Of a stretch of 29,280 nucleotides of DNA, positions 1 to 5,076 are shown piece after piece; the stretch's first letter is position 1; the number at the start of each line of letters is the position of its first letter. The stretch covers positions 1 through 29,280 of the forward strand of contig DAOVIY010000001.1 of the NCBI GenBank assembly GCA_030673525.1. Direction: 5' to 3'. The DNA comes from a bacterium (GTDB lineage: Bacteria > Patescibacteriota > Minisyncoccia > UBA6257). The notes beneath the pieces are model-generated. The model ran no database searches. It was given only the letters and a program-made list of their open reading frames with translations, and was not told the origin of the DNA. The translations under genes and the position numbers were made by a program.

Positions 1-325
1 ATGTTTTGGCAAAATTAACTCCAATCAAAAGGGATAAAATTAATCCGGGGCCTTTTGTAACAGCTACAAGATCTATTTTTGGAACAATATCTTTTTCATG
101 ACTAAATGCCTGCTTTAGGGCTTGTTTAGTTACTATTGAAATATTCTTTGTGTGTTCTCTGCTTGCTAACATAGGTACTACACCACCATATTTTCTATGT
201 ATTTTTATTTGGCTAGCCACTACATTAGAAAGTGGATTAATAAAAAAACCGGCTTTGGTTTTTTTAATTTCTAAAACACCAACAGCCGTTTCATCGCAAG
301 AAGTCTCAATTCCTAAAATTATCAT
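1..325 (-). CDS. tsaD: tRNA N6-adenosine threonylcarbamoyltransferase TsaD, N-terminal part
   Basis: The reverse strand from an ATG at 325 reads 108 codons without a stop to the window edge, so only the N-terminus is visible. The protein opens MIILGIETSCDETAVGVLEI, the phosphate-binding start of the TsaD/Kae1/Gcp ASKHA-fold family, and continues with KYGGVVPMLASREHT and VTKGPGL, both typical TsaD stretches; the family's metal-binding HxxxH is around SREHTKN and beyond. TsaD, with TsaB and TsaE, transfers threonylcarbamoyl to A37 of ANN-decoding tRNAs. No Shine-Dalgarno precedes the ATG. A tRNA-Glu gene on the same strand ends 20 bp upstream. Family assignment is firm; completeness cannot be judged. 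Confidence 0.93.
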   Translation of the reverse strand, partial: MIILGIETSCDETAVGVLEIKKTKAGFFINPLSNVVASQIKIHRKYGGVVPMLASREHTKNISIVTKQALKQAFSHEKDIVPKIDLVAVTKGPGLILSLLIGVNFAKT

Positions 326-344
326 AGATAAGAAAAATGAAAAG

Positions 345-419
345 TGCCGTCAATGGGATTTGAACCCATGTTACGGGACTGAAAACCCCGTGTCCTAAAC
401 CAAGCTAGACGATGACGGC
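345..419 (-). tRNA. tRNA-Glu (anticodon UUC)
   Basis: The reverse strand folds into a cloverleaf: acceptor GCCGTCA/TGACGGC with discriminator A, anticodon stem CGGGG/TCCCG around loop TTTTCAG (anticodon TTC), and T arm ATGGG-TTCAAAT-CCCAT. CCA is not encoded. Confidence 0.93.
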
Positions 420-453
420 AATATAATATATAAATAGTTCAAATTAGCATAAC

Positions 454-508
454 AAAAAAAAGATTATCTTACAAGCACGATTTTCACTACCACTCTTTTA
501 AAGATAAC
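454..508 (-). terminator. Second terminator-like hairpin between alr and tRNA-Glu
   Basis: On the reverse strand GTTATCTT (508-501) can pair with AAGATAA (470-464), followed by TC and eight T (461-454). The loop is about 30 nt. It lies 22 nt beyond the first alr terminator, so it could be a backup terminator or the 3' end of a short separate RNA. Confidence 0.4.
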
Positions 509-529
509 GCCTAAAGGCCAGCAGCTTTG

Positions 530-595
530 TAAAAAAAATGCTATCGCTTTTCGAAATTAGATAGCAAGCTATTTAATATCTCCAAACGATAGCAT
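530..595 (-). terminator. Rho-independent terminator of alr
   Basis: Reverse-strand arms ATGCTATCG (595-587) and CGATAGCAT (546-538) form a perfect 9-bp stem. A second inner stem (AGATA/TATCT) sits in the loop, and the U-tract at 537-531 follows directly. It lies 72 nt past the alr stop. Confidence 0.65.
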
Positions 596-666
596 CCTTA
601 TTATAGCAAAGGAAAATAATTTGTCAAGCCCATGTATGAAGTTACTGCTTTTGCACTGATTCTATA

Positions 667-1806
667 TTAGGCTTTATAATATCTACTAATACTTTCTCGC
701 CAATTAGTAAGTACTTCGTCAGAAATAGTGTTAGTTAACCTAGCTATATCGTCAGCAGTAATTTCCTGCTGACCTTGTTTTCCGATAATAACTACCTCTT
801 CTCCGGGAGAAATATTCTTAATATAAGTAATATCAACTACGGTCATATTCATACATACCCTGCCTAATATCTTGGCCTTTTTACCTTTTATTAAAACATA
901 ACCTTTATTGCTTAATTTACGATCCAAGCCGTCGTAGTAACCAATAGACAAAACAGCGATTTTAGTTTTTCTTTTGGCAACAAAAATACTACCATAACTA
1001 ATTTTACTACCAGTTAGAATCTCTTTGACTAAAGCAATTTTTGTTTTTACTGCTAAAACCGGTAAAAGTTTAATTTTTTGCTGACTACAAATCTTCTTTG
1101 CTAATTCATTAGGATAGTAACCATAAACAGCTAATCCCGGCCTTACCAGATTAAAATGACTACCTTTTTCTAATAAAGTAGCCGCGCTATTGGCACAATG
1201 AATTAAGGGTATACTTATTTCCTTTTGTTGTAAATTGGTTAGTATTTGCTGAAATGTCACTAATTGTTGATGAAAATAGTTTTGCCCAGCTATAGTAGGA
1301 ACATCAGCAGTAGCAAAATGAGTAGCTATTCCTTCTAGAGTTAAATATGGTAAATTACGTATCTTTTGTATTAAATTTTTAGCTTGAACAGCTAAAACTC
1401 CTATCCTACCCATACCAGTATCTACTTTAATATGAATTATAGCTTGCTGATGAAGTTTTTGGGCAATTAAGGAAATTTTACGCGCTGTAGAATAATCAGA
1501 AACAAAAAATCGTACTTTCAAAGAGAAAATTTTAGGTAAATCAGCATCAGGAATATAGCCCATTACTAAAATGGGCTGATTAATTTTAGACTTTCTAAGT
1601 ATTTCTGCCTCAGCTAAAGAAGTCACACTCAACCAATCCACTCCCTCATCCACTAATAGTTGGGCCATTTTCACTAACCCATGACCATAAGCATTAGATT
1701 TAACACAAGGAGCTAACAAAACCTGTTGGTCAATAAGACTACGCAGTATTCGCATATTATTTTTAGCTCTTGACCGAGATACTTCTATCCAAACCAAATC
1801 CTGCAT
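667..1806 (-). CDS. alr: Alanine racemase
   Basis: This 379-residue protein is a PLP-dependent alanine racemase that makes D-alanine for peptidoglycan. The PLP lysine is K36 in VKSNAYGHG, the TIM-barrel arginine lies in GMGRIG (about 131-136), and the second catalytic base is Y271 in KISYGSIF. The C-terminal beta domain has GRVCMNM and ends GEEVVIIG...ADDIA, so the gene is full length. The ATG at 1806 matches the usual start and has no Shine-Dalgarno. A -10-like TATACT lies at 1830-1825, but the -35 is weak. The promoter region overlaps the tRNA-His terminator. The gene stands alone and is followed by two U-tract hairpins. It supports a real peptidoglycan wall, as do the PBP and M23 genes. 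Confidence 0.96.
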   Translation of the reverse strand: MQDLVWIEVSRSRAKNNMRILRSLIDQQVLLAPCVKSNAYGHGLVKMAQLLVDEGVDWLSVTSLAEAEILRKSKINQPILVMGYIPDADLPKIFSLKVRFFVSDYSTARKISLIAQKLHQQAIIHIKVDTGMGRIGVLAVQAKNLIQKIRNLPYLTLEGIATHFATADVPTIAGQNYFHQQLVTFQQILTNLQQKEISIPLIHCANSAATLLEKGSHFNLVRPGLAVYGYYPNELAKKICSQQKIKLLPVLAVKTKIALVKEILTGSKISYGSIFVAKRKTKIAVLSIGYYDGLDRKLSNKGYVLIKGKKAKILGRVCMNMTVVDITYIKNISPGEEVVIIGKQGQQEITADDIARLTNTISDEVLTNWRESISRYYKA

Positions 1807-1832
1807 AAATTATTTATAATTTATAGTATAAC

Positions 1833-1856
1833 AAAAAAACCCTTGCAAAAGTAAGG
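1833..1856 (-). terminator. Terminator of tRNA-His
   Basis: On the reverse strand CCTTAC-TTTT-GCAAGG (1856-1841, one A-C mismatch) is followed by G and seven T (1839-1833). It lies 41 nt after the 3' end of tRNA-His and just upstream of alr. Confidence 0.55.
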
Positions 1857-1896
1857 ACTTTTATTTAAAAGCTGAACCTCCGGGCAAATGTAAATG

Positions 1897-1970
1897 GGTG
1901 AGCGAGGAGATTTGAACTCCCAACCACTTCGGCCACAGCGAAGTGCTCTACCAATTGAGCTACGCCCACC
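1897..1970 (-). tRNA. tRNA-His (anticodon GUG)
   Basis: The reverse strand has acceptor GTGGGCG/CGCTCAC with discriminator C and an encoded G at -1 opposite it, the tRNA-His hallmark. The anticodon loop is CTGTGGC (anticodon GTG) in a CTTCG/CGAAG stem, and the T arm is GGGAG-TTCAAAT-CTCCT. CCA is not encoded. Confidence 0.95.
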
Positions 1971-1981
1971 ATCATCTAATC

Positions 1982-2010
1982 ATTATAAATCAAAAAGTCT
2001 TTTCTTTCAA
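1982..2010 (-). promoter_or_regulatory. Promoter of tRNA-His
   Basis: The reverse strand has TTGAAA (2010-2005), a 17-nt spacer and TATAAT (1987-1982). Transcription would start about 5 nt upstream of the tRNA. Confidence 0.7.
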
Positions 2011-2041
2011 GTAAATATATGATAGAATAAAAATCATTAAT

Positions 2042-2115
2042 CTCCCTGTAGCTCAACTGGATAGAGCGACTCCCTTCTAAGGAGTAGGTTGCAGGTTCGA
2101 GTCCTGCCAGGGAGA
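2042..2115 (+). tRNA. tRNA-Arg (anticodon UCU)
   Basis: The cloverleaf has acceptor CTCCCTG/CAGGGAG with discriminator A, anticodon loop CTTCTAA (TCT) in an ACTCC/GGAGT stem, and T arm GCAGG-TTCGAGT-CCTGC. CCA is not encoded. It heads a pair with tRNA-Pro 13 nt downstream. Confidence 0.95.
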
Positions 2116-2128
2116 CATAAAAATATAT

Positions 2129-2202
2129 CGGGGGATAGTGTAATGGTAGCACGAGTCCTTTGGGAGGATTTAGTCCGGGTTCAAGTCCCGGTTCCCCGAC
2201 CA
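2129..2202 (+). tRNA. tRNA-Pro (anticodon UGG), CCA encoded
   Basis: The acceptor is CGGGGGA/TTCCCCG with discriminator A and a genomic CCA, the only complete CCA among the tRNAs here. The anticodon loop TTTGGGA reads TGG with G37, as in bacterial tRNA-Pro. The T arm is CCGGG-TTCAAGT-CCCGG. Confidence 0.93.
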
Positions 2203-2208
2203 AATGAA

Positions 2209-2237
2209 AGGAGAGTTTTATCTCTCCTGTTTTATTT
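2209..2237 (+). terminator. Terminator of the tRNA-Arg/tRNA-Pro pair
   Basis: AGGAGAG (2209-2215) pairs with CTCTCCT (2222-2228) across a 6-nt loop, then TGTTTTATTTC. It starts 6 nt after the tRNA-Pro CCA. Confidence 0.75.
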
Positions 2238-2318
2238 CTTTAAATTTGTTTAAATCTAAAATTCTTGTTATGCTATTTTAGATAATTTTAAATTTTAAAT
2301 AATGTAAATTTAATTAAT

Positions 2319-2389
2319 GGGCTCATAGTATAGTGGTAATATACTGCATTCGCATTGCAGAGACGCGAGTTCGATTCTCGCTGAGTCCA
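2319..2389 (+). tRNA. tRNA-Ala (anticodon CGC) with a tRNA-Gly-like body
   Basis: The acceptor is GGGCTCA/TGAGTCC with discriminator A and a G3:U70 pair, the main alanyl-tRNA synthetase identity element. The anticodon stem is CTGCA/TGCAG with loop TTCGCAT (CGC). The D arm, variable loop and nearly all of the T arm are identical to the tRNA-Gly at 11295-11365 in this window; only the acceptor and anticodon arms differ. CCA is not encoded. Confidence 0.9.
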
Positions 2390-2397
2390 CAAATACT

Positions 2398-2440
2398 TTG
2401 TTTCACATTTTGTTTCACACAATGTTTGGCGATAAACGTT
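2398..2440. repeat. 43-bp direct repeat, copy 1
   Basis: This copy starts 9 nt after tRNA-Ala and matches copy 2 at 40 of 43 positions. It contains two direct copies of TTGTTTCACA 12 bp apart. The 300-plus bases from 2390 to 2728 hold no supportable gene: both copies, the 141 bp between them and AT-rich sequence only. Confidence 0.85.
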
Positions 2441-2581
2441 GCATTTATAATTACTTTGTAATTTTTGGCTCTATTAAGCCAAGGGTAGCTAAAATTGCCT
2501 GGTTTGCCTGTAAATAAGCTAAATTTAAACCAAGTTTAAACCAAATTTTTGAGCAAAAACTAGGAAATGGCTTTGTTAATA

Positions 2582-2624
2582 TTGTTTCACACTTTGTTTC
2601 ACACAATGTTTGGCGACAAACATT
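2582..2624. repeat. 43-bp direct repeat, copy 2
   Basis: Second copy, offset by 184 bp from copy 1 with 3 mismatches (2592, 2612 and 2621 or adjacent). On the reverse strand the interval between the copies is open without a start codon, which could be the worn tail of a lost gene. Confidence 0.85.
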
Positions 2625-2728
2625 TTACTGAATTTTCGTCTTTTTAGTGATTATTTATAACGTTTACAAAAATTAGTCTTTTTCTCACTATCTGAGATAA
2701 ATATTAAAGTATCTAATTAAATGAAGAA

Positions 2729-2750
2729 GGGAAGGCAATTTTGCCTTCCC
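2729..2750 (-). terminator. Hairpin ending the micropeptide unit
   Basis: GGGAAGGCAA (2729-2738) and TTGCCTTCCC (2741-2750) form a perfect 10-bp stem with a 2-nt minimal loop, 21 nt past the micropeptide stop. The reverse-strand tail TTCTTCATTT is only moderately T-rich. Confidence 0.6.
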
Positions 2751-2770
2751 TTAAAACTAAGCGGACTTAT

Positions 2771-2875
2771 TTAATTTATAAACGATGCACACTGCACCCC
2801 ACAACTTATAGCCACTGCAACCAAGCATGATGTTACTATCACTAGAAATATTATTATTCCAGCTGACTTTGTCAT
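2771..2875 (-). CDS. 34-residue Cys-containing membrane micropeptide
   Basis: A short reverse-strand frame starts at the ATG at 2875, with AAGGAG 9 nt upstream, and ends at TAA 2773-2771. An in-frame ATG at 2884 would add three residues but sits directly on the Shine-Dalgarno, so 2875 is preferred. The peptide starts MTKSAGIIIFLVIVTSC; one hydrophobic helix covers about residues 5-25, with cysteines at about 17, 25 and 29. VTSC is weakly lipobox-like. The frame begins 24 nt after the transglutaminase-like gene on the same strand, has the same Shine-Dalgarno spacing, and is followed by a strong hairpin, so the two are probably one transcript. I recognise no family. It could be an anchored partner, a secreted peptide or a small membrane-active peptide; being coded at all is inferred from Shine-Dalgarno and context. 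Confidence 0.6.
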   Translation of the reverse strand: MTKSAGIIIFLVIVTSCLVAVAISCGVQCASFIN

Positions 2876-2899
2876 CTTATTCATCTCCTTTTCTTAATT

Positions 2900-3550
2900 T
2901 TATTTAGTTTCTAGTACATTATCCTCATAATCATAAACTCTATAATAGTTTAAGTGGTTTAAGTTTTCTTCCACTTGATTCAAATAATGATGTACAACTG
3001 ATATAGGATTCTTATTAGCTTCTATTACATTGTTTTCATAATCATAAACTCTATAATAGTTTAAATAGTTTGAGCTTTTTCCCCTTTGATTTAAATAATG
3101 ATGTACAACTGATATAAAAGAATCAACATGAATAGGATTATATATCCAACAATCCGAATAAGTATATCCATCTTCATAATAAACACCCAATACATGACCA
3201 ACTGGTATCTGTAAAAACTTTGTAAAAACTATGTGTATCTGCCAAGTTTCGTATCTATTTATATGGGCTTTAAACACAGCATAAGAAGAATAATCATTAC
3301 AGTCTCCATTCTTGTATAACCATTGTTCAAAAGGACTGTAACTTATTTTATGTCTCTGGTAATTAAAATTATCTGCCATGTATTGACATATCTCTTTCGG
3401 GGTTTTTAAATCCCACAGACATGTCCAAAATCTAAAATCATTGGGCAAAATCCAAGTATTAAGATTAAACGGAGTCCATGTAAATGCTACAGCTGTCAAC
3501 ATTAAAACTAAAACCATTGTCATTAATCCGATTCGCAAGATTCTTTTCAT
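2900..3550 (-). CDS. Secreted transglutaminase-like cysteine-protease-fold protein
   Basis: From the ATG at 3550 this is a 216-residue protein. That start has AAGGAGG 9 nt upstream; an earlier in-frame ATG at 3610 would add 20 basic residues, lacks a ribosome site and lies only about 14 nt from the predicted transcription start. Residues 1-23 form a signal peptide or anchor (MKRILRIGLM then a hydrophobic run). The core suits a transglutaminase-like fold: C84 in NGDCNDYSSY, H119 in VGHVLGVYY and D133 or N138 near YSDCWIYNP, the Cys-His-Asp order and spacing of that superfamily. Residues 146-216 are two copies of a 37-residue tandem unit opening ISVVHHYLNQ and containing LNYYRVYDYE. Substrate is unknown; an envelope peptide or cell-wall linkage is a guess. 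It sits with a micropeptide gene behind its own consensus promoter. Confidence 0.7.
   Translation of the reverse strand: MKRILRIGLMTMVLVLMLTAVAFTWTPFNLNTWILPNDFRFWTCLWDLKTPKEICQYMADNFNYQRHKISYSPFEQWLYKNGDCNDYSSYAVFKAHINRYETWQIHIVFTKFLQIPVGHVLGVYYEDGYTYSDCWIYNPIHVDSFISVVHHYLNQRGKSSNYLNYYRVYDYENNVIEANKNPISVVHHYLNQVEENLNHLNYYRVYDYEDNVLETK
2915..3116. repeat. 111-nt tandem duplication inside the transglutaminase-like gene
   Basis: Copies at 2915-3005 and 3026-3116 are offset by exactly 111 nt (37 codons) and remain in frame. Blocks such as the stretch around ATCATAAACTCTATAATAG and AATGATGTACAACTGATATA are identical; the middle has diverged. It encodes the two C-terminal repeats of the protein. 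Confidence 0.9.
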
Positions 3551-3630
3551 CCTTCTTTTCCTCCTTTTTCTATATTTTAATCTATATTTAAATGTAAAAG
3601 TGCAACTCAATCTTCTTCATAATCACTCTA

Positions 3631-3659
3631 ATTATACACCTTCTCTCTCATCTTGTCAA
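3631..3659 (-). promoter_or_regulatory. Perfect consensus promoter for the transglutaminase-like unit
   Basis: The reverse strand has TTGACA (3659-3654), a 17-nt spacer and TATAAT (3636-3631), an exact sigma-70 consensus. The expected start near 3624 gives a leader of about 74 nt to the ATG at 3550. Confidence 0.85.
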
Positions 3660-3707
3660 CCCCCTATATCTATATTATCTTCTATATTATCTATTTAATA
3701 ATAGGGG

Positions 3708-3736
3708 TTGACTTTTCAAAAAAGACAAGATAAACT
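3708..3736 (+). promoter_or_regulatory. Promoter of nusA-tig
   Basis: TTGACT (3708-3713), a 17-nt spacer and TAAACT (3731-3736), with transcription expected near 3743. The preceding GGGG and the -35 mirror the divergent promoter at 3631-3659. Confidence 0.75.
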
Positions 3737-3753
3737 ATTAAAAGTAACGATAA

Positions 3754-3777
3754 GATCGCCCAAAGGCGGTCTTTCTT
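3754..3777 (+). terminator. Leader terminator (attenuator) upstream of nusA
   Basis: GATCGCC (3754-3760) and GGCGGTC (3765-3771) form a 7-bp stem with loop CAAA, followed by TTTCTT. It lies about 10-35 nt after the predicted nusA start site and 26 nt before the ATG. No rightward gene precedes it closer than tRNA-Ala, and the reverse strand has no U-tract, so it most likely acts on the nusA transcript itself. Confidence 0.65.
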
Positions 3778-3802
3778 AATAAAATTAATTAATTTAAATA
3801 AA

Positions 3803-5059
3803 ATGTTAGATTTAAAAACCTTAAAACCATTAATTCGTCAGATTGCTGAAGAAAAAGGACTTTCAGAACAAAAAGTTTTTGAAGCTTTAGAAGTCGCTTT
3901 TGCTGCTGCTTATAAAAAAGAATATGGCAAAAAAATGCAAGTTATTCGAGCAGAAATTAATCCTGATAATGGACAAGTAAAATTCTCACAAGTAAAAAAT
4001 GTTATTGATAAATCTTCTGTGATTACTGAGGAGGAGGAAAAAAAGGAAGAAGAAATTAATTCAACAAAAAAAAGCAAGGGAAAGAAAGATGAAAATGAAG
4101 TTACTGAAGATGAGGATCGAAAAATCAAATTTAATCCTGAAAGGCATATCCTTTTAGAAGAAGCGAAAAAAATAAAATCAAATGTTAAGATCGATGAAGA
4201 AATTGTTACCCCTTTGGATGTAAAAAGCGATTTTAGCCGAATAGCTGCCCAAACTGCCAAACAAGTTATCTTACAAAAACTCAAGGAATTAGAAAAAGAA
4301 ACAATTCTTTCAGAATTTAAAGAAAAAGAAAGCACGGTAATAAGTGGAATCATTCAAAGAATAGAAAGACAAAATATCTATATCGACTTAGGAAAAACGT
4401 TTGGTGTTCTCTATGCCAATGAGGGAATACCAGGCGAACATTACCAAATAGGAGAAAGAAAAAAATTCTATATTCTTCGCTTAGAAGAAAAAGGACGAGG
4501 ACCAATAATTTTGCTTTCCCGTTGTCATCCAAAATTTGTTTCTCATCTTTTTGAAATGGAAGTTCCTGAAATAAGTGAAGGGGTAGTAGAAATAAAATCT
4601 ATTGCCCGTGAACCGGGAAATCGAACAAAAATTGCTGTAGATTCCAAAGATGAAAACGTAGATCCAGTAGGCGCTTGCGTTGGACAAAAAGGAACACGAG
4701 TAACAACGATTATTGACGAATTAAATGGTGAAAAAATAGATATTATTCCTTATTCTGAAGAACCAACTAAATATGTTGCGTCTGCTTTAGGTCCAGCAAA
4801 AATCAAAGAAGCCGAAATTATTTCCGAGAGAAGAGAAGTAAAAGTATTCGTTCCGCCTGATCAAATTTCTTTAGCTATTGGTAAAAATGGCCAGAACGTT
4901 CGTTTAGCGGCAAAACTTACTGGTTGGAAAATTGATATTCGTTCTGCTCTTGCACCAGAAGAAACAATAGAGGGAGGCGTAGCTAACATCAAAGAAGAGA
5001 AAAAACCTGATGAAACAAAAGAGAAAACAAGCAAAACAAAACAAGTTAAAGAGGATTAA
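3803..5059 (+). CDS. nusA: Transcription elongation/termination factor NusA
   Basis: This 418-residue protein has the NusA order: N-terminal RNA-polymerase-binding domain (1-70 and about 108-170, opening MLDLKTLKPLIRQIAEEKGL), S1 domain (about 175-240, VISGIIQRIERQNIYIDLG), KH1 with GQKG (294-297 in VGACVGQKGTRV) and KH2 with GKNG (360-363 in SLAIGKNGQNVRLAAKLTG). NusA slows RNA polymerase, aids intrinsic termination and antitermination. An acidic, lysine-rich insert at about 76-108 splits the N-terminal domain and looks disordered; the C-terminus is a short charged tail without the extra acidic repeats of proteobacterial NusA. There is no Shine-Dalgarno. The usual rimP and infB neighbours are missing; tig follows after 17 nt. 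The leader terminator suggests autoregulation. Confidence 0.96.
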   Translation: MLDLKTLKPLIRQIAEEKGLSEQKVFEALEVAFAAAYKKEYGKKMQVIRAEINPDNGQVKFSQVKNVIDKSSVITEEEEKKEEEINSTKKSKGKKDENEVTEDEDRKIKFNPERHILLEEAKKIKSNVKIDEEIVTPLDVKSDFSRIAAQTAKQVILQKLKELEKETILSEFKEKESTVISGIIQRIERQNIYIDLGKTFGVLYANEGIPGEHYQIGERKKFYILRLEEKGRGPIILLSRCHPKFVSHLFEMEVPEISEGVVEIKSIAREPGNRTKIAVDSKDENVDPVGACVGQKGTRVTTIIDELNGEKIDIIPYSEEPTKYVASALGPAKIKEAEIISERREVKVFVPPDQISLAIGKNGQNVRLAAKLTGWKIDIRSALAPEETIEGGVANIKEEKKPDETKEKTSKTKQVKED

Positions 5060-5076
5060 ACAATAAATTTGTAATC

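Noticed and set aside
150..398. 82-residue forward frame over the tsaD start and tRNA-Glu
   Set aside because: It is antisense to tsaD and to the tRNA; no start signal and no independent coding features.
1976..2203. 75-residue reverse-strand frame containing GLEPATYSLEG
   Set aside because: It is the antisense translation of tRNA-Arg and tRNA-Pro, a well-known source of false proteins.
2441..2581. Reverse-strand open stretch between the 43-bp repeats, read as a gene
   Set aside because: No start codon with a ribosome site and only about 50 codons; at most a gene remnant.
3910..4353. 147-residue reverse frame inside nusA
   Set aside because: A Ser/Phe-rich shadow of the Lys/Glu-rich nusA codons; the same applies to similar frames opposite tig, the coiled-coil gene and 17290-17838.
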